Shown piece after piece: positions 9,201 through 17,757 of a DNA stretch of 64,000 nucleotides. The DNA comes from a virus: the IMG/VR virus record IMGVR_UViG_3300036851_000218, positions 17,402 to 81,401 of that record; one strand, 5' to 3'. Within the stretch, counting starts at the first letter, position 1; each line of letters starts with the position of its first letter. Both the position numbers and the translations under genes were made by a program. The notes beneath the pieces were generated by a model. The model was not told the origin of the DNA. It saw only the letters and a program-made list of their open reading frames with translations, and searched no databases.

Positions 9201-9423
9201 AATGCAAAAAGTTTTCCTGGCTCTATCTCGCCTACGCATCCCTGATAAAGCCTGTGTGGAAGTAACGGATATAACGGATGGAGTTAGCGTTATCCTTCGG
9301 TTGGGTATAGACCCCATCAATCTGCTTGTACCTGACTACATCTTAAATCTGGATGTGGATCAAATCGTCAATTACATCGGTGCAGAGTGGAATCCACATT
9401 TCCTAAATCGGGGGGGGGAATAA
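9193..9423 (+). CDS. Small hypothetical protein ending in a G9 tract
   Basis: 76 residues, starting 8 bases inside the Dam-like gene after AAGG. No domain is recognised. The last codons run through nine consecutive G residues (9410-9418), giving the ending NRGGE. A one-base slip there would put translation into the frame of the next gene. Confidence 0.6.
   Translation: MIKMQKVFLALSRLRIPDKACVEVTDITDGVSVILRLGIDPINLLVPDYILNLDVDQIVNYIGAEWNPHFLNRGGE
9410..9418 (+). repeat. G9 homopolymer tract
   Basis: Nine consecutive G bases lie 5 bases upstream of the ATG at 9423. The run is both the end of one gene and the likely ribosome binding site of the next. Such tracts mutate by slippage and are also prone to sequencing error. 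Confidence 0.75.
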
Positions 9424-9677
9424 TGTTTAAATTAGCTTCTATCGCAGTGGGTGCAATTGTATATGGCTTTGTGGCCTACGCCTTACTCGCATTTCGATTT
9501 CTACCTCAGTGTGAATCATTCTTAGATGTTATCTATGTTGTCTCGATTACTTTTTCTATGTTTGGTGTTATGCTAACTACAACGGCACTTGGAGTGTCTA
9601 AAATAGAGGAAAAAAATGTACATTACAAATCCCGATCAAGCAAGTTGGCTACTAGAAGTTCCCGCATTCTCGGTTGA
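9423..9677 (+). CDS. Small membrane protein
   Basis: 84 residues from the ATG at 9423, which overlaps the previous stop (TAATG). Two hydrophobic helices are visible (about residues 4-22 and 35-55), then a short basic tail. The gene overlaps the first 62 bases of the polymerase gene in another frame. No family is recognised. Confidence 0.55.
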   Translation: MFKLASIAVGAIVYGFVAYALLAFRFLPQCESFLDVIYVVSITFSMFGVMLTTTALGVSKIEEKNVHYKSRSSKLATRSSRILG

Positions 9678-12612
9678 TATTGAAACCGACACAGAGGAAT
9701 CAGGAGATGCTTGGAAAGGTAAACGCGGTCTGTCGTTCGTGTCAGACATCACCTGGGTATCGTTCTACGCCGACGGATTCGCCCCTGTGGTTTTCGATTT
9801 GGCGCACATCAATCCTGAACGACCCGCCATCATTGAATTTATACGAAAAGTTTTTAGCCGATCTGGATATACTGCAATCGCCCACAACGCCGTGTTCGAT
9901 CTGCGGTCACTTGGAGGTCAGTACGGGTTTAAAATCCCGTTAGGTTCTAAGGTGTGGGACACCCTGACCTTTGCCATTCTGCTGCTGATGGGTGAAGATT
10001 TTAAAGGCGACATATCCCTTAAGTCACTGGCAACCCGTTATAGTCTATTCAAAGACGTGGAAGAACTTGAGTTCTTAGAGCGCATGAAGTCCAAGCGGGA
10101 TGCCCTGCATTTGCAGGAGAGTGATGATGTAATGCGTTATGTTGTAGCCGATACCGTCATAACGTGGAGATTGTACGAACTGCAAAAAGCTATTATCGCA
10201 ACTTCACCTGACCCTACCGTTGAACCTTTTTCATCGGTTACGGAGGGGCAGTTTAAAATTGACATCGGCACACGCCAGAACCGACCCCGTTTTCTGTCAA
10301 CTAAACGCTGGACGAACTTACCAGAACTGGTGGAATGGGAACAGCGTATTAGCCGCTGGTGTTGCAACTCAGCCGCACGGGGTATCAAGCTGGATAAGAC
10401 CGCAGTTGCCCGACACCTTAAAATCCTGGCAGATGAATTCCGTGCTGCGCTCGATCAGGTACAGGCGGATGTCGATCAAGCCCTACGTCCCGATAAGTTA
10501 AACCAGTTATCGTTATTAATATATTATAAACGCTTAATGGATCATACCTATCATGGCAAGCCAAGTCCAAGCGTTGCCCGTTGGACATACTTTAAAGCCA
10601 ATGAAGTTTATCCGTTAGAAATACAAGGCTTGTCTATCTATGTTAAGACGGATTACGGCGATCCGCTTGAGATAGCGGATTGGTTGCACAATGCAACGCC
10701 AAAACACAACATCCCGCAGAATGAAATGTACCGTGACAACCCGCCTGTGCTGGATGTAGTGCAGTGGATTGTCGATAATATTATGAGCGAGGACGGTGAA
10801 TGGAACTGTGCCTCAGAGCAGGATGTGTATGAAAAGGCTAAGATCATTTACGAATGGTATGATGCCTTCTTCACCCGCACTACACCGATTGACCCGATGA
10901 AGTTGGCGAACATGAAATTGTTCCAGCCTTTTTATACCTTCATCGTGAAGAACTTTCCGTTCCCCAACAACGAAGATATTGCCCGTCAGCCGTTACTGGT
11001 GACAGACAAGCTGGCGAAGATGGTAGAGGCGGGTGCGGACTTAGATTTTAAAGCCGAAGTTTTTGCCAACTACGGTTGGTCATTCAGCGAAGATGCGATC
11101 CGCACTTACTGGCCTGACCTGAGTGACGAAGACCCGAATTGGACAGATGATCCGTTCGTGATCTTGTTGCAGCATAAAGCTAAGATGAGCCGCATTGATG
11201 AGTTCTACCGCCACACCGAACGGGATGGACGTTTGCACTCGATCATTGCCCGTAAGACACGGACAGGCCGCGCTACGTCGGTAACGATGAACCTGCAAAA
11301 CATCGATGTCAAAACCTATAAGGGTTATCTTGTGCCAGATGATGACACCCGTGTGTTGATCGGGATTGACATCTCGAATGCCGAGAACTGGATTTTGGCT
11401 ATGACCTTTGGCGACAGCGGCTTGGCAGAAGCCTGTGCCAGCGGTGACTTCCACTCGCAGATGACCAGCATTTACTGGCCTGATTTCTACCGCCAGTTGA
11501 TTGCCGAAGAACGGTGGGATGACTTGAAAGCATTACGCCGTAAATCCAAAGCGGTAACGTTCGGTTCAGCATATGGCGCTGGCGCACGGAAGATCAGCCG
11601 CATGATTGGTACGACACCCGAAGAAGCGAAAGTGCTGTTGGCGAACCGCGATAACCGTTTTATGAATTACTCGCAAGGCCGTATCAAACTGACACAGCGT
11701 ATTGAGAAATGCTACCGTGACGGACACCGACCCGCCTTTACTACACTGTGGTCGGGGCGACGGGTAGCCATCCCGATGAAAGAAACCACTCGCCGCTTTA
11801 TGCGGGAAGGTAAGTTCGTGGAAGAACGTCGGGTAGAACTGGCAGCTTATAAAGCCACCAACTACCTGCCACAAGGTGGCGTTGGAGAAATTATCTGGCG
11901 CGGCATTGTCCTGGCGAATGAGCAATTTGAACGGGACGGTATTGATGCCCACATCTGCTTACAGGTGCATGATGAAATCATTGTGGATACACCTGTGGAT
12001 AAAGCCTTTGAAGTGGCATCGATCATTATCAAAATCCTGGCTAGTATCGTGCCGCAGGAATTCATGAACCGGACTGTACCTGCCTGTCGCATCCTGTCTG
12101 CGTTAGGACCTGAGAACGCCAAGAAATGGGGCTTCCAGTATGACCGTGACTACCCGCTGCCCAAGAACAAGTTTGTCAATGAGTGGGGTGTGTTCGATAT
12201 GCCCGAAGGTGAGGTAGAAGCGCCCACGTGGATCGGCCCGTTTCACCAGGGTTATACCCTTGAAAGAGAAATTGCAGCCGCCTATCAAGAGCCGACTGAT
12301 GAGGCCGAAGGGAAAGATACGACTGTAGAGTTAAAGCCTAATGACCAGTGGCGGCAGCTTGAGGACTTGATGACTATTACCCGTCAGACAATGACCGCCT
12401 TAAGTCAGTATCAAAATGTATCGCGGTTGGTGATTGATGGCGAAGATAAAGGGCTGTTCGACTTCGCTAACCGGATGCTTATTCAACAGGACTTAGCCCA
12501 TAAAGGTTATGCCTGCGGGGATGAATACTGGACGGTGTTGAATCAAATCGAACAGCTTGAAGATAATCTAAAACAAATCGTACAATGGAAACAATCAATG
12601 GGGATCAGATAA
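9616..12612 (+). CDS. polA: Family A DNA polymerase with 3'-5' exonuclease
   Basis: 998 residues. Exonuclease motifs are visible: Exo I VDIETD near 20-25, Exo II AHNAVFD near 93-99 and Exo III YVVADTV near 175-181. Polymerase motif A is IDISNAEN near 583-590 (usually DYSQIEL), motif B is KSKAVTFGSAYG near 642-653 and motif C is VHDEIIVD near 784-791. The metal-binding aspartates are intact. There is no N-terminal 5'-3' exonuclease domain, so this is a replicative phage polymerase and not a host Pol I copy. A weak AGAGG precedes the ATG. The length is above a typical phage family A enzyme because of insertions between exonuclease and polymerase parts. Confidence 0.93.
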   Translation: MYITNPDQASWLLEVPAFSVDIETDTEESGDAWKGKRGLSFVSDITWVSFYADGFAPVVFDLAHINPERPAIIEFIRKVFSRSGYTAIAHNAVFDLRSLGGQYGFKIPLGSKVWDTLTFAILLLMGEDFKGDISLKSLATRYSLFKDVEELEFLERMKSKRDALHLQESDDVMRYVVADTVITWRLYELQKAIIATSPDPTVEPFSSVTEGQFKIDIGTRQNRPRFLSTKRWTNLPELVEWEQRISRWCCNSAARGIKLDKTAVARHLKILADEFRAALDQVQADVDQALRPDKLNQLSLLIYYKRLMDHTYHGKPSPSVARWTYFKANEVYPLEIQGLSIYVKTDYGDPLEIADWLHNATPKHNIPQNEMYRDNPPVLDVVQWIVDNIMSEDGEWNCASEQDVYEKAKIIYEWYDAFFTRTTPIDPMKLANMKLFQPFYTFIVKNFPFPNNEDIARQPLLVTDKLAKMVEAGADLDFKAEVFANYGWSFSEDAIRTYWPDLSDEDPNWTDDPFVILLQHKAKMSRIDEFYRHTERDGRLHSIIARKTRTGRATSVTMNLQNIDVKTYKGYLVPDDDTRVLIGIDISNAENWILAMTFGDSGLAEACASGDFHSQMTSIYWPDFYRQLIAEERWDDLKALRRKSKAVTFGSAYGAGARKISRMIGTTPEEAKVLLANRDNRFMNYSQGRIKLTQRIEKCYRDGHRPAFTTLWSGRRVAIPMKETTRRFMREGKFVEERRVELAAYKATNYLPQGGVGEIIWRGIVLANEQFERDGIDAHICLQVHDEIIVDTPVDKAFEVASIIIKILASIVPQEFMNRTVPACRILSALGPENAKKWGFQYDRDYPLPKNKFVNEWGVFDMPEGEVEAPTWIGPFHQGYTLEREIAAAYQEPTDEAEGKDTTVELKPNDQWRQLEDLMTITRQTMTALSQYQNVSRLVIDGEDKGLFDFANRMLIQQDLAHKGYACGDEYWTVLNQIEQLEDNLKQIVQWKQSMGIR

Positions 12613-12827
12613 TGGCGCAAATGCAAAATACAAATCAACTGTTTTTGAAAACTCAGGTGTGGCGAGAGGGCGGTAAGTGGTATGTTAACTTCACTGCACC
12701 GCGTTGGTTCATTGATGAACTGGAACATGCTACTATCCGTGTAGAGTCGTCCCGTATTCTAGCGGGTGGCACTCAGTTTGATGAGGCTGGATTGCTCATT
12801 AGTTTTAAACCCGAAGAGAAAGATTAG
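12612..12827 (+). CDS. Small hypothetical protein
   Basis: 71 residues from the ATG overlapping the polymerase stop (TAATG). An in-frame ATG at 12585 is possible but would overlap the polymerase further. It contains a likely beta-rich segment (GGKWYVNFTAPRW). No domain is recognised. It is the last gene before a promoter. Confidence 0.6.
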   Translation: MAQMQNTNQLFLKTQVWREGGKWYVNFTAPRWFIDELEHATIRVESSRILAGGTQFDEAGLLISFKPEEKD

Positions 12828-12855
12828 CAATTTCTAAAGTTCCCTGAACAACTCC

Positions 12856-12883
12856 TTGACATTTGTGAATTTTCAGTTAGAAT
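12856..12883 (+). promoter_or_regulatory. Sigma-70 type promoter
   Basis: TTGACA at 12856-12861 and TAGAAT at 12878-12883 are separated by 16 bases, in the intergenic gap 12828-12924. It would give a start near 12890 and drive the genes from 12925 onward. Confidence 0.7.
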
Positions 12884-12924
12884 GTAGGTAGTGTTCGGGG
12901 ATATATTATATAAGGGTGAATCTA

Positions 12925-13146
12925 ATGAGCGAAGAACAGAAGAAAGTAATTCAGTTAGCGTTGGGGGTCAATTCCGGTAGACTAACACTTCTCGATGATG
13001 ACGACTATCGGGTGTTAGGGTTTGATCCAAATAAAATACGTCGTTACGGTGGTCCTACCATTAATGAGGTTAAAGCAGTCTGTGAGGAAGTCCTGACCGA
13101 CCTACTGGTAACGCTGTGGGAAGATATGTACGAGGCAACAGTATAA
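12925..13146 (+). CDS. Small acidic hypothetical protein
   Basis: 73 residues. The ATG at 12925 has AAGGG about nine bases upstream; an in-frame GTG at 12916 overlaps that site and is rejected. It is acidic and helical in appearance, with no known domain. It is the first gene behind the promoter at 12856 and is coupled to the next gene by TAATG. Confidence 0.6.
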   Translation: MSEEQKKVIQLALGVNSGRLTLLDDDDYRVLGFDPNKIRRYGGPTINEVKAVCEEVLTDLLVTLWEDMYEATV

Positions 13147-13628
13147 TGGACAAGCAAAGCCGTCTTTTGAAAGCCCTTTTAATTCAGAAACGAATGGGAG
13201 GCGCAAGGGCGACTTTGCCCACGCCGAACTACTCGCCTAGGGCAACGTGGGTGTCTCACCACCTGCGCCGTAATTACGGTTTGTACAAACATCTGTGGAA
13301 CGACGACACTCCAACCACCGTAGAGAAACATGCGCTTAAGGATATTATTACGTGGCAGAAAGAGGTATATGTCAGCCAGCTAATTGCTTTAAGCGCCTGT
13401 ACGCCTATCGAATTGGAGTCGCTGTTTACAGACCGATCCATTTGCCCCTTCCTGGTTGTGTACGGCAACACAAAAATCCTGTGTGATGGAAATCACCGCT
13501 TCTGGTGGTTGTATAACCTGGGTTACGAAACAGCTTATTTCCACACACTGCACTATGACCCAACCGCACGACCCATTAAAAAAATACAAATACTTGAGAT
13601 GGGGGTTGACAATACGGTGAGAGTGTAA
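13146..13628 (+). CDS. ParB/sulfiredoxin-fold-like protein
   Basis: 160 residues from the ATG overlapping the previous stop. The segment ILCDGNHRFWWLYNLG near 115-130 carries the DGNHR signature of the ParB/Srx nucleotide-binding fold. No helix-turn-helix DNA-binding half is obvious, so it is not a complete partition protein. In phages, stand-alone proteins of this fold are found next to recombination and modification genes, and their function is mostly unknown. A promoter for the next gene lies inside its last codons. Confidence 0.55.
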   Translation: MDKQSRLLKALLIQKRMGGARATLPTPNYSPRATWVSHHLRRNYGLYKHLWNDDTPTTVEKHALKDIITWQKEVYVSQLIALSACTPIELESLFTDRSICPFLVVYGNTKILCDGNHRFWWLYNLGYETAYFHTLHYDPTARPIKKIQILEMGVDNTVRV

Positions 13629-13634
13629 TAGAAT
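13606..13634 (+). promoter_or_regulatory. Sigma-70 type promoter
   Basis: TTGACA at 13606-13611 and TAGAAT at 13629-13634 have an ideal 17-base spacer. It overlaps the end of the ParB-like gene. The first downstream ATG is at 13642, so the transcript would start almost at the initiation codon. Confidence 0.6.
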
Positions 13635-13641
13635 ATATTAC

Positions 13642-14235
13642 ATGATACCAACACCGGAAGAACCACTTATCTTAATTTACCCTGGTCGCATCCCTGCCAT
13701 GAAAAACTCTATCCAACTGAGCCTGGATAATGAGGGGCATGTGACCAGCGTTGGGAGGAGCAAAGCAGTGCGAATTGCTTTAACGCAATTCGCTGGCAGT
13801 TCCGAACAACAACGTATCCGCCAGGGTTTTGAAGTCATTCCGCTGCCCTGGCGGATTGGGGCGTGGGTGAAACTTGGTTTTTACCTTGCCCCTAAATCAA
13901 AAGCTGTCATCACTAAACAAGATGCAGATAACGCTTACACCACTATTCAGGAAACCTGGGCAGGTGGTGTATGTGAGAATGACCGTCAGGTGTTTGATTT
14001 CCACGTCACTCAAAACCTCATCCGCAATAAAAATTTATTATACTCTGTCGCCTTTGTTTATGCCCTTGACCCTGAGCTACCGTCCCCCACTGATAGTTTT
14101 ATTAAACTATATAATAAGTTTAAGGATATGAAGACATGGCAGTTGAGCCAGCAGGCGTATACGCCGGATCGGGTATTGGAGAAATACAAGGATGTAATGA
14201 TCCAGTCATCTCCCATCAGTATGCCCGAAGGTTAG
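13642..14235 (+). CDS. rusA: RusA-like Holliday junction resolvase
   Basis: 197 residues. The RusA catalytic pattern is visible: Asp94 and Asp96 in KQDADNAY, then Asp114 in CENDRQV, the conserved acidic residues that bind metal at the junction. The N-terminal PGRIPAMKNS is where RusA proteins have a short strand plus basic loop. It resolves four-way junctions formed during recombination or replication before packaging. It is longer than E. coli RusA (120 residues), with a C-terminal extension of about 60 residues. The next gene starts 100 bases before its end. Confidence 0.82.
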   Translation: MIPTPEEPLILIYPGRIPAMKNSIQLSLDNEGHVTSVGRSKAVRIALTQFAGSSEQQRIRQGFEVIPLPWRIGAWVKLGFYLAPKSKAVITKQDADNAYTTIQETWAGGVCENDRQVFDFHVTQNLIRNKNLLYSVAFVYALDPELPSPTDSFIKLYNKFKDMKTWQLSQQAYTPDRVLEKYKDVMIQSSPISMPEG

Positions 14236-15041
14236 CCACCCGCGACGAAGATCGTCAGCAGCCCGAAATCTCACAACTTCCTGACAATTTAAAAGCATCT
14301 CACTTCACATTCTCATATGTACAACCCTCTAACAAAGACCTTATTGACAAAGTTAATGCTTTTATAGTACGATATGAATGGTTGGGAAAACCCTCACTAT
14401 ATGTCACCCACCGCTTCGTCGCAATGTACAAAGATTTGATCGGCGGTGTGGTGACAATGGATATGCCAATCGCCTTTAGTAAGCTGCTTGGTGAGAATAC
14501 ACGAAAAATTGAACGGCTGGTATCCAGGGGTGCAAGCGCATCATGGACACCCAAGAACTTAGCCAGCGCCCATATCATGTGGGCAATCCGTTGGATGGTA
14601 CAGAATACAGACTACAGGATATTCACAGCTTATGCTGATCCAGAAGCCAAAGAACTCGGAACAATTTATCAAGCCTGCAATTTCACCTATCTTGGACAGC
14701 GATACGGAACTACCACCATGCTCCGTGACCCTGCTAATCTTGAACGCGGATGGTTCACTGACCGAACATTACGATCACCATCCTCATTTGCTAGATACGC
14801 TAAAACATTGGGGGTTGATTGGAAACGGGGACAACCCCTCTCTGTTGGACAACGAGATGTATTCAATCAATACGCAAAATTAGTTGAAGCTAAATGTGAA
14901 GTGAAGCGGCAACCCGCTAAACATAAATATATGTACATATTAGGAAAGACGAAAGCTGAAACAAAGAAACTCACTGCCGAATTCCGACGGTTAAATCCTA
15001 AGTTAATAGATTTACCCTATCCGAAAGTAAGAGGCCAGTAA
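14136..15041 (+). CDS. Mom-like GNAT-fold DNA modification protein
   Basis: 301 residues. The centre reads TAYADPEAKELGTIYQACN (about 167-185), followed by FTYLGQRYGTTT. This fits the pattern SYADP...HxGxIYQAxNFxYxG of the Mom-like phage family. Mu Mom converts adenine to a carbamoylmethyl form that blocks restriction enzymes. The sequence match is to the family pattern only, and the exact chemistry here is unknown. The ATG at 14136 has AAGGA nine bases upstream but overlaps the RusA-like gene by 100 bases. The conserved region begins near residue 52, so a later start cannot be excluded. Two methylases upstream support a DNA-protection role. Confidence 0.72.
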   Translation: MAVEPAGVYAGSGIGEIQGCNDPVISHQYARRLATRDEDRQQPEISQLPDNLKASHFTFSYVQPSNKDLIDKVNAFIVRYEWLGKPSLYVTHRFVAMYKDLIGGVVTMDMPIAFSKLLGENTRKIERLVSRGASASWTPKNLASAHIMWAIRWMVQNTDYRIFTAYADPEAKELGTIYQACNFTYLGQRYGTTTMLRDPANLERGWFTDRTLRSPSSFARYAKTLGVDWKRGQPLSVGQRDVFNQYAKLVEAKCEVKRQPAKHKYMYILGKTKAETKKLTAEFRRLNPKLIDLPYPKVRGQ

Positions 15042-16213
15042 TGACAAAGAAATCAGCAGAGACTTTTATACCCGAAGAGATTTTAAATGTATTACAAGCA
15101 CTTAAAGCGAAACACAATTGGGTGGATGTATCTCCTTATAACAAATGGCTCAGAGAGAACCGTCCCACCATCCCTAAGAGTACCGTTACCCGCTGGACGC
15201 GCTCGTTCACTACGGGTGCGGCGCATTCTGAGACCCCCACTTGGCACAAACATTACCGTGAAGAGAAGTCACTTGTCCCGTCTCGCTTTTCTGCTCTCAA
15301 AAATGGAGCAATCCAAGCAGCAAGGGCGCAGTGGGAGCGAGATGGACAAATCCGCTACGTAAACATGTCTGATTTTCATCGACCTCTCGGTGACGGGGCG
15401 ATACTCACACTCGGTATGAGGATTGTGAGGGACTTTAAACCCAATGCTTTCCCCTGTTTCACTGATTGGTTTGACATGGATCGCTTTAACCAGCACCCAC
15501 CTAAACCTGGGAGTGCGGGGGTGGAGTTCAGTGACGATCCTGAGAACGAAGAAATTGTAATAGAACGTAAGAACAAATTCAGCGAACTGGAAGCCATGTC
15601 GCTTGAGACCATTAACATGGTTAAGGCGGCTGTCCCTGTTGATTGCGTCCTGCTTAATCTGTGGGGCAATCATGAACAGTGGTTGCTGCGTTCGATGTTA
15701 GGCGAACAAATCGATAGCGAATTTGGCGAATATTATATTGACAAATATTTTCAGTTGTTGTACGATAATGATATATTATGGTGTGAAGGAGAAAAGAACC
15801 ATTGGCTACCACTAACGAAACTTTTTTGGGTCGGTCATGGACACCGTTCCCGCAGCGGCTTTGGAAAGACAGCGCAAGGGTATCTAAACTTACTACGTGC
15901 GACTGCGAGTGTTGCGGTGGGACACACTCACCGACAGGAAGTAGTGTATGTACCTGTGCCATACGACGGGCAACGATTCGCCGCTGTTGCGGGTACTATG
16001 GGGCAAGTACAACCCGTTTATACCAACCGAGAATTTACAGGCCATAGTTGGGGGTTTCAACTGATTGAACACCCATTCCACCATTCCAAAGGCAATCACG
16101 TTGAAGATGTACGGATTAACTATCAGGATGGTTATTACGTCACCCGTGTATTTGGTAAAGAATATTCGGAGCAAGCCACATTCACCTATGACGAATATAT
16201 GGATTTCATCTAA
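15041..16213 (+). CDS. Calcineurin-like metallophosphoesterase
   Basis: 390 residues. Metal-binding motifs appear in order: SDFH at about 110-113, TDWFDMD at 141-147 (a variant of GDxxD), WGNHE near 209-213 and GHTH near 295-298, with a further GHGH near 268. The family includes SbcD/Mre11 nucleases and many phosphatases. The N-terminal 60 residues contain a possible helix-turn-helix (TIPKSTVTRW), which would suit a DNA-acting enzyme. No SbcC-like partner is nearby. It could be a nuclease or a nucleotide phosphatase. It overlaps the Mom-like stop by one base and has an AGAGG site. Confidence 0.8.
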   Translation: MTKKSAETFIPEEILNVLQALKAKHNWVDVSPYNKWLRENRPTIPKSTVTRWTRSFTTGAAHSETPTWHKHYREEKSLVPSRFSALKNGAIQAARAQWERDGQIRYVNMSDFHRPLGDGAILTLGMRIVRDFKPNAFPCFTDWFDMDRFNQHPPKPGSAGVEFSDDPENEEIVIERKNKFSELEAMSLETINMVKAAVPVDCVLLNLWGNHEQWLLRSMLGEQIDSEFGEYYIDKYFQLLYDNDILWCEGEKNHWLPLTKLFWVGHGHRSRSGFGKTAQGYLNLLRATASVAVGHTHRQEVVYVPVPYDGQRFAAVAGTMGQVQPVYTNREFTGHSWGFQLIEHPFHHSKGNHVEDVRINYQDGYYVTRVFGKEYSEQATFTYDEYMDFI

Positions 16214-16437
16214 TGAAGCCCAAGATGTTAACCTGGGAACACCGTTATCAAATCTGGCTATTCAACTACATGAACTGCCACGTAGCACCGCCGGAAGTTC
16301 ATCAAAAGTTACATGATCTTGGATGGATTGAACCCCATCCAGACAAACCAAAAGGTCATATTCGTATGACCGTTGAAGGCGCAAAAGCTATACATGCATT
16401 ATGGTTAGGAGAAGTATATGTCAACAAAGACGTTTGA
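16213..16437 (+). CDS. Small hypothetical protein, possibly winged-helix
   Basis: 74 residues, coupled to the phosphoesterase (TAATG). The order of short helices and the WIEPHPDKPKGHIRMTVEGAK segment is reminiscent of a winged-helix transcription factor wing, but no family is recognised. It overlaps the next gene by 20 bases. Confidence 0.5.
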   Translation: MKPKMLTWEHRYQIWLFNYMNCHVAPPEVHQKLHDLGWIEPHPDKPKGHIRMTVEGAKAIHALWLGEVYVNKDV

Positions 16438-16666
16438 GATACGCTTTCCTGACAATGTACTTGACAAAGAACCTGATTTTCTGGATAATGCTTTTCGCAC
16501 AATTCAAGCACAAGGACGGATTGTCCGCATAGAATACCATAAAGTATATTCGTACTGGAAACGTCATAGCGGCTATAGAACATTAGAAACAATGGTGGAC
16601 GAAATACCACTTGTTGAAATAGAAGAACCAATGGGTACTAACAGCATAAGTGTGGAGGTAGTATGA
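16418..16666 (+). CDS. Small hypothetical protein
   Basis: 82 residues after an AGGAG site. It is acidic with basic patches. No motif is recognised. It overlaps both neighbours, as is usual in this operon. Confidence 0.6.
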   Translation: MSTKTFEIRFPDNVLDKEPDFLDNAFRTIQAQGRIVRIEYHKVYSYWKRHSGYRTLETMVDEIPLVEIEEPMGTNSISVEVV

Positions 16667-17043
16667 CAAAGCAGATGCACGACTTGGCTCAGGAAGACAA
16701 ACGCGCTCGTCGGCTAGCTAGACGAACACACGAGGAGCTACAACGTATGGTATCGACCAATAAGCCCGAAGTTGGCGAAGTGTTCCGAGTCATGCCCGAT
16801 GACATTGATGAGTGGATTGTCGTTAATGCTAAGATGGATGGCGGCTCACACGGCGGACGTGGTGGAATGGACAGTGACTACCCCGATGGATGGCATGTGT
16901 TTGCCCGACGGTTAGATGCGGATGGTAACTACGATCCGAAAGGTATTAAGTGGGACTTCTACACCAGTGGATGTTTCAGTAACATGCTTCGTCAAGTGTG
17001 GCTGACAGGTCGCAAGCTAAAAAAGGTGGTTACATTTGAATAA
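16663..17043 (+). CDS. Hypothetical protein
   Basis: 126 residues, ATGA overlap, with a GGAGG site. It starts with a very basic helix (about 10-25). A Gly/Asp-rich segment follows (GGSHGGRGGMDSDYPDGWHV), then FYTSGCFSNMLRQ. The basic helix suggests nucleic-acid contact, but no family is recognised. Confidence 0.6.
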   Translation: MTKQMHDLAQEDKRARRLARRTHEELQRMVSTNKPEVGEVFRVMPDDIDEWIVVNAKMDGGSHGGRGGMDSDYPDGWHVFARRLDADGNYDPKGIKWDFYTSGCFSNMLRQVWLTGRKLKKVVTFE

Positions 17044-17131
17044 AGACATCTCTCCCTACGTAGCGATATGCGTATGCTTAGTTGCCATTTTTATTGTGTA
17101 CGTTGTGTATAAGTTAGCCAGCGGTTGTTAA
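17036..17131 (+). CDS. 31-residue membrane protein (TTG start)
   Basis: A TTG at 17036 preceded by AAGGTGG opens a 31-codon frame ending at 17129-17131. It encodes one hydrophobic helix (VAICVCLVAIFIVYVVY) flanked by charged ends. It overlaps the previous gene by 8 bases and couples to the next by TAATG, which supports it being real. The TTG start makes it less certain. Confidence 0.45.
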   Translation: MNKDISPYVAICVCLVAIFIVYVVYKLASGC

Positions 17132-17304
17132 TGAGTAAGCCCGTTGTGCTGACGGTTTGTTTCCCTGGCAGTTGGGAATCTAACACAGCCTTTATTGACA
17201 CTGCAATTATGATGATCCAAAACCAGGGAACGATCAAACAAATCTATTACGAAGTACACGGCACAGTACATCAATTACAATTTTTTATAAGGAGATTCGA
17301 ATAA
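17131..17304 (+). CDS. 57-residue hypothetical protein
   Basis: The ATG at 17131 overlaps the preceding stop, and the frame runs 57 codons to the base before the ATG at 17305. It has no membrane segment or known motif. The ribosome site for the next gene (AAGGAG, 17289-17294) lies inside its end. Confidence 0.45.
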   Translation: MSKPVVLTVCFPGSWESNTAFIDTAIMMIQNQGTIKQIYYEVHGTVHQLQFFIRRFE

Positions 17305-17757
17305 ATGGATAATCCAAGCGGTTTAGTTATTGCTCTATCTATTCTAGTTATCATTGGTGCAGCTGTGTATGTAGCATTTTTCCGTCTGCCAATGAAAGAT
17401 GTTGATCCCTTTGATCGGGCAGTAGATATTTATAATGCTGCTTTATTTCTAACGCCTAGCAACAAACAGTATTTAGACGATAAACTTATTGTCAACCGAA
17501 ATGTAGACATAGTAAAAATTATATTGCGCGATAAAAACAGCACGGTTGTATTTGAAGCAGGTGACAGTATGAGTGTCCGAGATGTTTATCGAGGGCAATA
17601 CAGCATTCCCACTAACATAAATACTCATCGTCCAGGTCAGTGGGTAGACTACTTACTTGACACCGCCGTACCTACTGTCAAGAAACAACGTCAGGAAGAA
17701 GTTCGTAGAAAACGTCGGGAGGCTAATCCGCCAGTTGATGATCGGGATTTGTTCTAA
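17305..17757 (+). CDS. Membrane-anchored hypothetical protein, paralogue 1
   Basis: 150 residues with AAGGAG upstream. One N-terminal membrane helix (about 7-26) is followed by a soluble domain and a Lys/Arg-rich tail. The domain end HRPGQWVDYLLDTAVP and the basic tail match the same positions of the next gene (HPGLWVEHLVETFLD). This makes the two tandem paralogues. No function is recognised. Confidence 0.65.
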   Translation: MDNPSGLVIALSILVIIGAAVYVAFFRLPMKDVDPFDRAVDIYNAALFLTPSNKQYLDDKLIVNRNVDIVKIILRDKNSTVVFEAGDSMSVRDVYRGQYSIPTNINTHRPGQWVDYLLDTAVPTVKKQRQEEVRRKRREANPPVDDRDLF

